DNA from: Terriglobia bacterium
GTDB taxonomy: Bacteria; Acidobacteriota; Terriglobia; Terriglobales; Acidobacteriaceae
Assembly (NCBI GenBank): GCA_020073015.1
Contig: JAIQFZ010000024.1
Location: 1 to 59,992 of the forward strand
Length of the DNA: 59,992 nucleotides
Reading direction: 5' to 3'
The position numbers and the translations under genes were made by a program. The notes under the pieces are model-generated. The model was not told the origin of the DNA, searched no databases, and saw only the letters and a program-made list of their open reading frames with translations. Below are positions 1-7,685 of the stretch, one piece after another (within the stretch, counting starts at the first letter, position 1; every line of letters starts with the position of its first letter).

Positions 1-299
1 AAGCCAGCGTCGGCGGCTTCGTGAGCCAGGCGACGCACGGCTGCAAGCTGCTGGTTGATGGTGCTGGCGGCCAGATGCCGCGATTCCAGGTACATGCGAT
101 AGCGCACGACGACGATGCGGTTGAAGGCCAGCCGAGGCTCGGAGCAGTACCAGGCGATGAACTGGTCGATGGCGTACTCGTAGACTCGGCGCGAAGCTGG
201 CGGGCCGAGGCTACTGAGAACTGCCGCTTTACAATGATCCAGGTCTGGCAGGCGGAGCACTCGGCGACGGTAATTCGGCTTAACCTTCTGCTTGCCCAT
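1..299 (-). CDS. Tyrosine-type recombinase/integrase, N-terminal part (runs off left edge)
   Basis: The reverse strand encodes about 99 residues starting MGKQKVKPNYRRR and continuing beyond the window. The segment with YEYAIDQFIAWYCSEP, FNRIVVVRYRMYLESR and STINQQLAAVRRLAHEA has the helical pattern of the SAM-like core-binding domain found at the N-terminus of XerC/XerD-type phage integrases. The catalytic R...HxxR...Y domain would lie outside the window, so activity cannot be judged. The ATG at 299 is preceded by GAGGAGG with 8 bases of spacing, which supports this start. The protein would bind and recombine a specific DNA site. The adjacent 26-bp direct repeats (385-410 and 1361-1386) could be related to it. 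The frame is open to the edge with no internal stop. Confidence 0.8.
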   Translation of the reverse strand, partial: MGKQKVKPNYRRRVLRLPDLDHCKAAVLSSLGPPASRRVYEYAIDQFIAWYCSEPRLAFNRIVVVRYRMYLESRHLAASTINQQLAAVRRLAHEAADAG

Positions 300-384
300 G
301 GCGACGGCCTCCTCATGCCGCAGGATTGGAACTACGGCAGAACGCCTGGGCTATGCAAGCACCGGCAGCTCGGTACAAGTCTGG

Positions 385-410
385 AGGGTTTTGAGCGCTA
401 TCGCCTGTTT
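385..410 (+). repeat. 26-bp direct repeat, copy 1 (possible recombination site)
   Basis: This matches 1361-1386 at 23 of 26 positions, in the same orientation. It lies 8 bases past the stop of the lipoprotein gene (418-1275) and 86 bases upstream of the integrase start. The core TGAGCGCTATC also occurs inverted at 1344-1354. Confidence 0.7.
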
Positions 411-417
411 ACAACAA

Positions 418-1275
418 CTACCCTTGAATGCCCGAGGGAGCAGCGGAAGTTTCTGGAGTACCCGACACCGTCCTTGCTCTGGTCAGTCGGGATCTCCAGA
501 TTAGGAATAACGTTGTGCCGACAGGGAATGATGCATAGACAATCCACGGAGAGTACAACGGAACCATTACGGCCCCCGCTGACAGTATCCCAAACCATAT
601 CGGCGTGAAACCGATGGCTCCGGTTGTCCAGTTGACCGCGATTCTACCGATGCCAAACAAGCAGATGACCGCCCAAAGCCATTTCTTTCTTCCCATCGGT
701 GTTCTCAGGCAAGAAATGAATCCGTAGATGCTGATGATTAATGCCGCAAGTGCCAACAGAAGCACACCGTACTGCCCACTACCTTTTCCCGCTAGTGTGA
801 ATCTGTTGTGATCCTCAACGGACTCCGCAAGCGGAATGAGATGAAATCCGGTAACAGCATTTTCGTTTCCACGCTGTTCCCTCACCAGTTCGGCGAGGAG
901 CCACTGGTTCGAAAATTCGTACTCAAGCGTTATGGTGGTGGTTCTCGATGAATCGGGATGGTGAACTACTTGGTATCCGATGACCTTCACGGATTTCGGT
1001 TCTTGGATCGGAAGCAACCGGGACATCGTGGTCAAGTTTTCGCGTAGGTCGTCAGTTCGTAAGCTCGGATCAAGTTCTTGCTCAATGCTGTCGTAGGCGT
1101 GTTCCTGTAACTGTTGAACATAACTCCGCACCATCTGCTCATCTTGCGGGTTCGCGATCTTCTTCATCATGCGGGCTTCTAGCCCTTCTAGCGGTACCTG
1201 TGCACACCCGGTGTAGCAAAGGGATATTGACGAGAGAATCAGAATGAGCGTATGGGGAACGCTGCTTGGGCGCAT
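418..1275 (-). CDS. Hypothetical lipoprotein-like membrane protein
   Basis: This is a 285-residue protein of unknown function. The N-terminus is a signal sequence ending in CYTGC, which resembles a lipobox with an unusual Tyr at -3. It is followed by a soluble alpha/beta region (about residues 25-165). Three hydrophobic segments follow: GVLLLALAALIISIYGF, WLWAVICLFGIGRIAV and a longer stretch around IWFGILSAGAVMV to FPVGTTLFLIW. The tail is basic and rich in Ser/Thr/Ala. The ATG at 1275 has AAAGG 8 bases upstream. Base composition is visibly less GC-rich than the neighbouring genes. Together with the integrase and the direct repeats on either side, this suggests a laterally acquired cassette. 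No family was recognised. Confidence 0.65.
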   Translation of the reverse strand: MRPSSVPHTLILILSSISLCYTGCAQVPLEGLEARMMKKIANPQDEQMVRSYVQQLQEHAYDSIEQELDPSLRTDDLRENLTTMSRLLPIQEPKSVKVIGYQVVHHPDSSRTTTITLEYEFSNQWLLAELVREQRGNENAVTGFHLIPLAESVEDHNRFTLAGKGSGQYGVLLLALAALIISIYGFISCLRTPMGRKKWLWAVICLFGIGRIAVNWTTGAIGFTPIWFGILSAGAVMVPLYSPWIVYASFPVGTTLFLIWRSRLTRARTVSGTPETSAAPSGIQG

Positions 1276-1343
1276 TGTTTACCTTTAACGCAGGAGTATA
1301 TCGCCTTCAGCAGAGCCGCGTTGTTTCATTGGCGTAACATCCC

Positions 1344-1386
1344 GATAGCGCTCATTGGCCAGGGTTGTGAGCGCTGTCGCCTGATT
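1344..1386. repeat. Inverted repeat plus direct repeat copy 2
   Basis: GATAGCGCTCA (1344-1354) faces TGAGCGCTGTC (1368-1378), giving an imperfect hairpin. The segment 1361-1386 is the second copy of the 26-bp direct repeat at 385-410. It lies about 86 bases upstream of the lipoprotein start. Confidence 0.65.
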
Positions 1387-1445
1387 TCCTCAACAATCGG
1401 TAAACAGTAAGCGACGAGGAAGGACTTTTCCCAGCGTCTCTAATG

Positions 1446-3740
1446 TTACTTCTCCAGCCCCACCGCTTTCTCCAGATCATCCGCCGCTTTACCGATTGCC
1501 GCCGCGACGTTCTCCAGCACCTGACCAACCATGGGAACCTGGGCATCAGCTTCTTTCCATTTTTCCTGATCCATGTATTCACGAACCGCCGCAATCGGCT
1601 TTGCTCCGTAACCGGTGTATGCACCGGGCGCGTAAACTTGATGCTTGAACCACGGACGCTCCGGTAAGCCCTTCTCGGTTAGAAACGTCCTCTGAATCTG
1701 CATTAGCTCTGCGTTCAGAGCTGTGGCGGTCTGGGCCGGCAAATCGGTTCCGCTCGTCTGCCACTTGGTAAACGCTGCCTGGTAACGTTCCGCACTCTTC
1801 TTGATCGCCTCAACTCCGTTCTTCAGCGGTGCAAAGCTCATGAACGGTGGAACGTCCTTCGCTGGAGGAGGGACAGAGGTTTTGCGCGGGTCAGCCGTCG
1901 CCGCGAACACCCCCTCTTTCAGTTCCAGATTGCGTTCGGTGATTTCGTCCTGTTTGTCTTTGAGAAGTTTCTCCAGGTCTTTCACGTAGCGTTCGATAGT
2001 CTCCGCCTCTGCCTTGTACTCGTAGGGAATCACGTCGGCATCCGCTAGTCGCATGACCGTAGTTCCCCCGGTTTGTGCCAGCGCTCGACCGTAGGAGAAA
2101 TCGGTATCCACGAACTTGGTGTACCAGAAGAAATCGTCATAGATGGAATGGTAGGCGTCGGCATCGTCCTCTCCTCCATAACCGATATTGAGAGCGGAGA
2201 TGCCCGCATGATCCATAAACGCCGTGTAGTCCGAGCCGTCTCCCAGCGCGTTAATCCGCGCATCGTTGCTTTTTCTGATCTCCGCCCGCTCCTCGCCGTT
2301 GTGGGCCTTGGCAATTTGCTGCAGACGCGCCCGTTGTTGCACTGAGATGTGTTTCTCCGGATCTGGAATGTCACGGGCTACATCGTTGATCAGGTGCTGC
2401 AGGTCATGCGTGCCTCCGGCGTGGAAAAAGCCCCTGCCGTTGCTATCGGAATTGATGTAGGCGACTGAGTGCTTCTGAAGTTCGTTGCGATGCGTCTCGA
2501 CCCACTCGGTCGAGCCCAGCAGCCCTGGCTCCTCACCATCCCACGCGCAAATGATGATCGTCCGCTTCGGGTTCCATCCGTGTTTGTGCAGTTCGCCGAG
2601 TACGCGAGCTTCTTCTAAAACCGTTACCATTCCCGAGATCGGATCATCGGCGCCATTGACCCAGGCATCGTAGTGATTTCCGCGGATCACCCACTCCTCG
2701 GGCGCATCCGACCCGCGCATGGTCGCAATCACGTCGTTCACTGGCTTCAATTCCCAGTGCGAAGCCACCTTCAGATGAACTTTCGCGGGGCCGGGGCCGA
2801 CGTGATACGTGATTGGCAACGCCCCTCGCCAAGCCTCTGGCGCAACCGGCCCCTGCAAGGCGGAAAGCAGCGGCAGCGCATCCCCATAAGAAATCGGCAG
2901 CACGGGAATCTTGGTGATGGTTTTCGCGTCTTTGATCTCAAGCCGCTTGGCGTCGGCAGTTGCGCCAACTCCCGGAGTCAAGGGGTCACCGGGATAGTCC
3001 GTATCCATGACACTGCCACGCTGTACGCCTTCGCGCGGCCGCCACCCACCCTTGGGATAGTCATCACCGTTGAAGAAGCCATCGTCCTTGGGATCGGAAT
3101 AGATGATGCAGCCGATCGCCTCATGCTCGGCTGCAACTTTGGGCTTGATGCCACGCCAGCCTTCGCCGTAGCGCGCAATCACGATGGCGCCCTTGACGGA
3201 AATCCCCAGACGGTCCAGTTGCTCGTAATCTTCGCGGTTGCCGTAGTTCACATAGACGAGCGAAGCGGTCACGTCTCCGTCGATGGAGTACGCATTATAG
3301 GTAGGCAACTGCTCGGCGATCTGATTGGAAGTCGGATCGCCAGGGACGACAGGTTCCTGAAGCTTGGCTCGGAACTTCGTCGGCTCAATCATTTCGACGA
3401 CGCGCTCTTTGGGCGTCGGGAAAAGTACTTGGAAGGTTTCGATTCGGGCGTCAAATCCCCATTCTTTGAAGTTGGAAAGGATCCAGTCCGCATTCTCCTT
3501 GTCGTAGCGAGAACCCACATGGTGCGGACGAACACTCAAACGCTGCATATTCTGACGCAAGTTCTCCGAGGCGATGCCGGCCTGGAGTTTCTTCTCCCAG
3601 TCGCGCTCAGTCTTGGAGGATTGCAACGAGTAGCCGGCGAGACCGGACATCTCGGTCGCAGTCGGCGCTGATTGTGCCAGGGTGAGTTGAGTGATGCTAA
3701 TGATTGCGAGATAAGCGACAAGAGAGCGAAGCGAAGTCAA
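1446..3740 (-). CDS. Secreted M28 family metallopeptidase (glutamate carboxypeptidase II-like)
   Basis: This is a 764-residue exported zinc peptidase of the PSMA/transferrin-receptor-like branch of family M28. A signal peptide (SLVAYLAIISITQLTLAQ) is followed by a protease-associated insert (about 150-300, containing VKGAIVIARYGEGWRG). The catalytic domain follows (about 330-570), then a C-terminal helical dimerisation-like domain (about 600-760). Likely metal ligands and catalytic residues are visible: His in RGNHYDAW, Asp in GADDPISG, the Glu pair in WDGEEPGLLGS, Asp in INSDSNG and His in DAYHSIYDDF. The start is a TTG preceded by GAGGAGG with good spacing. It is probably periplasmic or extracellular and trims peptides. 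It is transcribed alone. Confidence 0.9.
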   Translation of the reverse strand: MTSLRSLVAYLAIISITQLTLAQSAPTATEMSGLAGYSLQSSKTERDWEKKLQAGIASENLRQNMQRLSVRPHHVGSRYDKENADWILSNFKEWGFDARIETFQVLFPTPKERVVEMIEPTKFRAKLQEPVVPGDPTSNQIAEQLPTYNAYSIDGDVTASLVYVNYGNREDYEQLDRLGISVKGAIVIARYGEGWRGIKPKVAAEHEAIGCIIYSDPKDDGFFNGDDYPKGGWRPREGVQRGSVMDTDYPGDPLTPGVGATADAKRLEIKDAKTITKIPVLPISYGDALPLLSALQGPVAPEAWRGALPITYHVGPGPAKVHLKVASHWELKPVNDVIATMRGSDAPEEWVIRGNHYDAWVNGADDPISGMVTVLEEARVLGELHKHGWNPKRTIIICAWDGEEPGLLGSTEWVETHRNELQKHSVAYINSDSNGRGFFHAGGTHDLQHLINDVARDIPDPEKHISVQQRARLQQIAKAHNGEERAEIRKSNDARINALGDGSDYTAFMDHAGISALNIGYGGEDDADAYHSIYDDFFWYTKFVDTDFSYGRALAQTGGTTVMRLADADVIPYEYKAEAETIERYVKDLEKLLKDKQDEITERNLELKEGVFAATADPRKTSVPPPAKDVPPFMSFAPLKNGVEAIKKSAERYQAAFTKWQTSGTDLPAQTATALNAELMQIQRTFLTEKGLPERPWFKHQVYAPGAYTGYGAKPIAAVREYMDQEKWKEADAQVPMVGQVLENVAAAIGKAADDLEKAVGLEK

Positions 3741-4112
3741 CAGAACCTCCTCAGGTAGTCCCTTTCTTGCCTGGATTGATCGCGGAGAATTATAGGGTTA
3801 AAGGTCAACAAGGAGTCAACACCCACGAAGGGTTGGTTTCCCCTATCCGTCCAATAAACTTCAGCCACCAATTTTGGGCAGGCCTGCAATGGCCCTCTGG
3901 GCCGTCCCCAACAACCTACAGGGGACGGTCCAAATCACGGGCCCTGCCCGCATGGTTGGTCGTTGGCAGGCGGCCTTGGCTCTGACTTGTCGGGTTAGAG
4001 CAGCCGGTCGGCCATCACCTTCGAGTGAACCAATCGTCACAGCGGCCGGGGCAACCCTGGTGCTATACGTAAACGAATCGAAACAAACGACGCGCCGAGC
4101 GGGGAGATGGCG
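3741..4112. other. Intergenic region with a hairpin
   Basis: This 372-base divergent gap lies between the M28 peptidase and the Mo-hydroxylase. It holds an inverted repeat, GGGCCGTCCCC (3899-3909) with GGGGACGGTCC (3921-3931), around an 11-base loop. I see no convincing small gene. Promoters for both divergent units should lie here, but I could not place them with confidence. Confidence 0.5.
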
Positions 4113-4589
4113 ATGCGGCGAAGCATTTCCTTCATGCTGAATGGCAAACCGGTGCAACTGACCGTCGACGACGACCGCATGCTGCTCTGGGTGTTGCGTT
4201 ACGACCTCGGGCTCACCGGCACAAAGTTCGGCTGTGGCGCGGCCCTGTGCGGATCTTGCACCGTAATCGTGAACGACGAGGCCGTGCGATCGTGCATCAC
4301 TCCGGTCAAGGAAATTGCTGGAAAGCGCGTGCTGACCATCGAGGGCTTGAGCACCAATGGTCACCTGCATCCAATCCAGGAAGCCTTCCTCAATCACCAC
4401 GCCTTCCAGTGCGGCTACTGCACGCCGGGAATGATTGTCAATGCCTATGCGCTCCTCCTCAAGAAAGCGCACCCAACCCGGGAGGAAATCATCCGGCACA
4501 TGGATGACAACCTCTGCCGCTGCGGATCTCACACGCGCATCGTGGACGCCATCTTGGAGGCTGCCGGCTCGACGAAAGGAGGTGCCTAA
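4113..4589 (+). CDS. (2Fe-2S) subunit of a molybdenum hydroxylase (IorA-like)
   Basis: This is a 158-residue electron-transfer subunit of an aldehyde/isoquinoline-oxidoreductase-type molybdenum hydroxylase. The plant-type [2Fe-2S] cluster motif is in GCGAALCGSC with its fourth Cys in VRSC. The second, all-helical cluster domain has FQCGYCTPGM and NLCRCGSHTRI, both complete. An in-frame ATG six bases upstream (4107) abuts the GGGGAG ribosome site. The ATG at 4113 has 6 bases of spacing and is the better start. Its stop overlaps the start of the large subunit as TAATG, so the two are translationally coupled. It hands electrons from the Mo site to an acceptor, in IorAB relatives often a cytochrome c. 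The substrate is unknown. Confidence 0.9.
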   Translation: MRRSISFMLNGKPVQLTVDDDRMLLWVLRYDLGLTGTKFGCGAALCGSCTVIVNDEAVRSCITPVKEIAGKRVLTIEGLSTNGHLHPIQEAFLNHHAFQCGYCTPGMIVNAYALLLKKAHPTREEIIRHMDDNLCRCGSHTRIVDAILEAAGSTKGGA

Positions 4590-6751
4590 TGCACCGGGAC
4601 GAGAGGAATGAAGTCGTCGAGATTGCTGCCGACATGGCCACGGGAGTCAGCCGGCGCGAATTCTTCCAACTGGCCGGCACCGGGCTCTTCATCTTCTTCG
4701 CCACCGACCCTATGGCCGCCTTCCAGGAACCGTCACGTCTGCCGGGCCGGCCCAGTTATCCTACCGATTTCAACGCCTATCTTCGCATCGGCGGCGACAG
4801 CCGGGTCACCTGCTTCGTCGGCAAGGTGGAATTGGGACAGGGCTCAAAGACCGCTCTGGCACAACTGGTGGCCGACGAACTCGACGTCTCCCTCGATTCG
4901 GTCGACATGGTCATGGGCGACACCGACCTTTGTCCCTGGGATATGGGCACGTTCGGTTCGCTCACCATTCGGCAGTTCGGGCCCGTGTTGCGGGGCGCGG
5001 CCGCCGAAGCCCGAGCCGTGCTGTTGCAAATGTCGGCCGACTACCTCCATCTACCCTCGGTAGAGCAGTTGCGCGTGAAAGATGGCGTGGTGACGTGCGC
5101 ACAGGACGAGCATAAGACTGTCTCCTACGCCAAGCTGGTTGAGGGCAAGAGGATCGAACGCCATCTCGACAAAGTGCCCGTGAAGGCGGTTTCGGCATTT
5201 ACCGTCATCGGCAAGGCGCCGCGACGCAAAGATGCTCTGGAAAAGGTGACTGGCAGAGCCAGGTACGCCGGAGACATGACTCCGCCGGGCACGCTGCACG
5301 CGCGCATTCTCAGGCCGCCGGCGCACGGCGCCACGGTGAAAGAGTTCGACACGGCAGTCGCCGAGAAAATCCCCGGTGTTCGTGTGATCCGCGACGGCGA
5401 GATGATTGCCGTGCTCCACGAACAGCCCGACATCGCCGACCGGGCACTGGGACTCATCCGGGCTCGTTTCGAACCTCCGCAGCCGAGTGAGGACGATCGG
5501 ACGATTTTCGACCACCTGCTCAAAGCCGCGCCGCCGCTGCAGATGGTGGACGAGAAAGGCAGTCTGGCGGAAGGAGAGAAACTCGCCACGCGTGTGGTCG
5601 AAGAGACCTACTTGAACAGCTACGTGGCCCATGCCGCGATGGAGACGCACTCCGCGGTCGCCGCCATCGAAGGTGGCAAGTTGACGGTGTGGGCAAGCAC
5701 CCAGACTCCCTTCCCCGTCCGCCAACAATTGGCGCAGGCCGTTGGCTTCACACCGGAGAACGTGCGGGTTATCACTCCTTACGTGGGTGGAGGATTCGGC
5801 GGCAAAAGCGCGTCCCGCCAAGCCGTGGAAGCAGCGCGGTTGGCCAAGATCACGGGCAAACCTGTGCAAGTCGTCTGGGACCGTGCCGAGGAGTTCTTTT
5901 ACGACACCTTCCGGCCCGCCGCCGTCGTGAAAATCCGCTCGGGGCAGAATGACGCCGGAAAACTCCTGCTATGGGATTACCGCGTGTACTGCGCGGGCGA
6001 GCGCGAAGCCCGGCAGTTCTATGACATCCCCCACCAACGCACACAATCGGCCGGCGGATGGGGCGGGGGCAACCCTCCCGGACTGCACCCCTTCGCGGTC
6101 GGGCCGTGGCGGGCACCCTCGGTCAATACCAACACCTTCGCCCGCGAATCGCACATCGACATCCTCGCCAGCAAACTCGGCCGGGACCCTCTTGAGTTCC
6201 GCCTCGCCCACCTGAGCCATCCGCGCATGCGCCGTGTGCTGCTCGCGGCGACTAATCAGTTCGGATGGAAGCCAGCACCTGGTCCGAGTGGTCGCGGCGT
6301 CGGCCTTGCCTGCGCCACCGATGTGGGCACTTATGTCGCCACGGTCGCCGAGGTCGCGGTCAACAAAAGCACCGGGAACGTAGAAGTGAAGCGGGTCGTC
6401 TGCGCCCAGGATCAGGGCGTTACGGTGAATCCCGATGGCTCGCGCCAGCAGATGGAAGGCAGTATGACCATGGGCATGGGTTACGCTCTCGCGGAGGAAG
6501 TGCACTTCAAGGATGGCGCCGTACTCGACCGCAACTTCGACACCTACCAGATTCCGCGTTTTTCCTGGTTGCCCAGGATCGAAACCATCCTGATTGAGAA
6601 TCCGGAAACGCCTGCGTCGGGTTGCGGCGAGCCCCCGATCACCACCATGGGAGCGGTTGTGGCCAACGCCATCTTCGACGCCACCGGCGCTCGCCTGCGG
6701 CAATTGCCCATGACCCCGGCGCGCCTCAAAGCCGCCTTGCGGCAGGGCTGA
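4589..6751 (+). CDS. Molybdopterin-binding large subunit of a molybdenum hydroxylase (IorB-like)
   Basis: This is a 720-residue catalytic subunit of the xanthine-dehydrogenase superfamily, closest in layout to isoquinoline 1-oxidoreductase beta. Near the N-terminus SRREFFQLAGTGLFIFF looks like a twin-arginine signal, suggesting export of the folded enzyme with its small subunit. Cofactor-domain motifs include VELGQGSKTALAQ, the Gly-rich PYVGGGFGGKS and a C-terminal GCGEPPITTMGAV carrying the expected catalytic Glu. No C-terminal or separate cytochrome gene is adjacent. No XdhC-type maturation factor is in the window either, so electron acceptor and maturation genes must lie elsewhere. The family oxidises N-heterocycles or aldehydes; the actual substrate cannot be told from sequence. 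Confidence 0.88.
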   Translation: MHRDERNEVVEIAADMATGVSRREFFQLAGTGLFIFFATDPMAAFQEPSRLPGRPSYPTDFNAYLRIGGDSRVTCFVGKVELGQGSKTALAQLVADELDVSLDSVDMVMGDTDLCPWDMGTFGSLTIRQFGPVLRGAAAEARAVLLQMSADYLHLPSVEQLRVKDGVVTCAQDEHKTVSYAKLVEGKRIERHLDKVPVKAVSAFTVIGKAPRRKDALEKVTGRARYAGDMTPPGTLHARILRPPAHGATVKEFDTAVAEKIPGVRVIRDGEMIAVLHEQPDIADRALGLIRARFEPPQPSEDDRTIFDHLLKAAPPLQMVDEKGSLAEGEKLATRVVEETYLNSYVAHAAMETHSAVAAIEGGKLTVWASTQTPFPVRQQLAQAVGFTPENVRVITPYVGGGFGGKSASRQAVEAARLAKITGKPVQVVWDRAEEFFYDTFRPAAVVKIRSGQNDAGKLLLWDYRVYCAGEREARQFYDIPHQRTQSAGGWGGGNPPGLHPFAVGPWRAPSVNTNTFARESHIDILASKLGRDPLEFRLAHLSHPRMRRVLLAATNQFGWKPAPGPSGRGVGLACATDVGTYVATVAEVAVNKSTGNVEVKRVVCAQDQGVTVNPDGSRQQMEGSMTMGMGYALAEEVHFKDGAVLDRNFDTYQIPRFSWLPRIETILIENPETPASGCGEPPITTMGAVVANAIFDATGARLRQLPMTPARLKAALRQG

Positions 6752-6907
6752 TGGAACTCGTAGATCGGGAATGCTTTCTGCGTCCATCGGCGGTCACATC
6801 GATAGATGATGGTCGGCAGGGTCACAGGCACAGCGGATGGAGATCACTGCGCCGGATCGATCGTGCTGCTAGCAATATGAAGAGAGCACAACAAGGAGCA
6901 CCTCATC

Positions 6908-7528
6908 ATGATCGCCACGATTGAAGCCATTCTCTCTTTATTGCTGCCCGCCGCTGTCGTTGCGGGCGCCGAGCACACGACCAGCCAGACCACGACCACC
7001 CTCGAGAACCTCCAGGTGGCCTTCAACGGGGAAAGCAACGCCCATCACCGCTACGTCGCCTTCGCCCAGCAAGCTGACGACGAAGGTTTCGGAGAAGTGG
7101 CCAGCCTATTTCGCGCGGCCGCCCGCGCCGAAGAGATCCACGCCAGCAATCACGCCGTGGTCATCCGCAAGCTGGGAGCGGAGCCCAAGGCAACGATAGA
7201 GGCGCCCGCGGCCGCAGCCACGCGAGAAAATCTACAAGTTGCCATCGCGGGTGAGACTTACGAGCGCGACCAGATGTACCCGGCGTTCATCAGTGAAGCC
7301 AGGGCATCGAAGAACTCCGAGGCAATCAGGACATTTACCTATGCACTGAAGACCGAAGCTGAGCACGCCCGCCTCTACTCGGAAGCTCTCAAGAATTTGG
7401 ATAAGCTGCGCGGGAAAAGCCGTACGTATTATGTGTGCGGGGTTTGTGGTTACACGACGGAGAACCTGAACTTCCTGCGTTGCCTTGTATGCGGAGTCAC
7501 GAAGGACAAATACACGGCGATCAGCTAG
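6908..7528 (+). CDS. Rubrerythrin with signal-peptide-like N-terminus
   Basis: This is a 206-residue rubrerythrin. The ferritin-like di-iron domain (about 35-160) shows the ligand motifs NGESNAHHRY, AEEIHASNH, AGETYERDQM and TEAEHARLY. The C-terminal rubredoxin-like domain has two Cys pairs, CGVCGY and CLVCGV. Family members reduce hydrogen peroxide, usually in the cytoplasm of anaerobes. Here about 22 extra residues at the front (MIATIEAILSLLLPAAVVAGA) look like a cleavable signal peptide, so the protein may be periplasmic. The ATG at 6908 has AGGAG 9 bases upstream; no downstream start with a better ribosome site was seen. It sits between the Mo hydroxylase and the ferredoxin-methyltransferase fusion. 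Confidence 0.9.
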   Translation: MIATIEAILSLLLPAAVVAGAEHTTSQTTTTLENLQVAFNGESNAHHRYVAFAQQADDEGFGEVASLFRAAARAEEIHASNHAVVIRKLGAEPKATIEAPAAAATRENLQVAIAGETYERDQMYPAFISEARASKNSEAIRTFTYALKTEAEHARLYSEALKNLDKLRGKSRTYYVCGVCGYTTENLNFLRCLVCGVTKDKYTAIS

Positions 7529-7685
7529 GGCAGCACCCGAACCATTTTCACGTGCACACGCTCTTGCATGCGAATTCGATCGCAAGAGCTAGAGCAGGTG
7601 TCGGGAACTGCTCAAGCCTGTCAACTCGTGGATGTTCGTCATTCTGCTCCCTGTTCCAATCGAACTGACTAGCTCGGAGACCGCG

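Noticed and set aside
21-608. Plus-strand reading frame of 195 residues
   Set aside because: It overlaps the integrase and lipoprotein genes on the other strand, which have protein-family and signal-peptide support.
1340-1400. Integron attC site
   Set aside because: There is an imperfect hairpin, but the GTTRRRY and RYYYAAC core sites are not present and the other repeat copy lacks the hairpin.
2673-3671. 332-residue plus-strand frame opposite the M28 peptidase
   Set aside because: It is a shadow of a well-supported gene in a GC-rich genome, with no recognisable domain.
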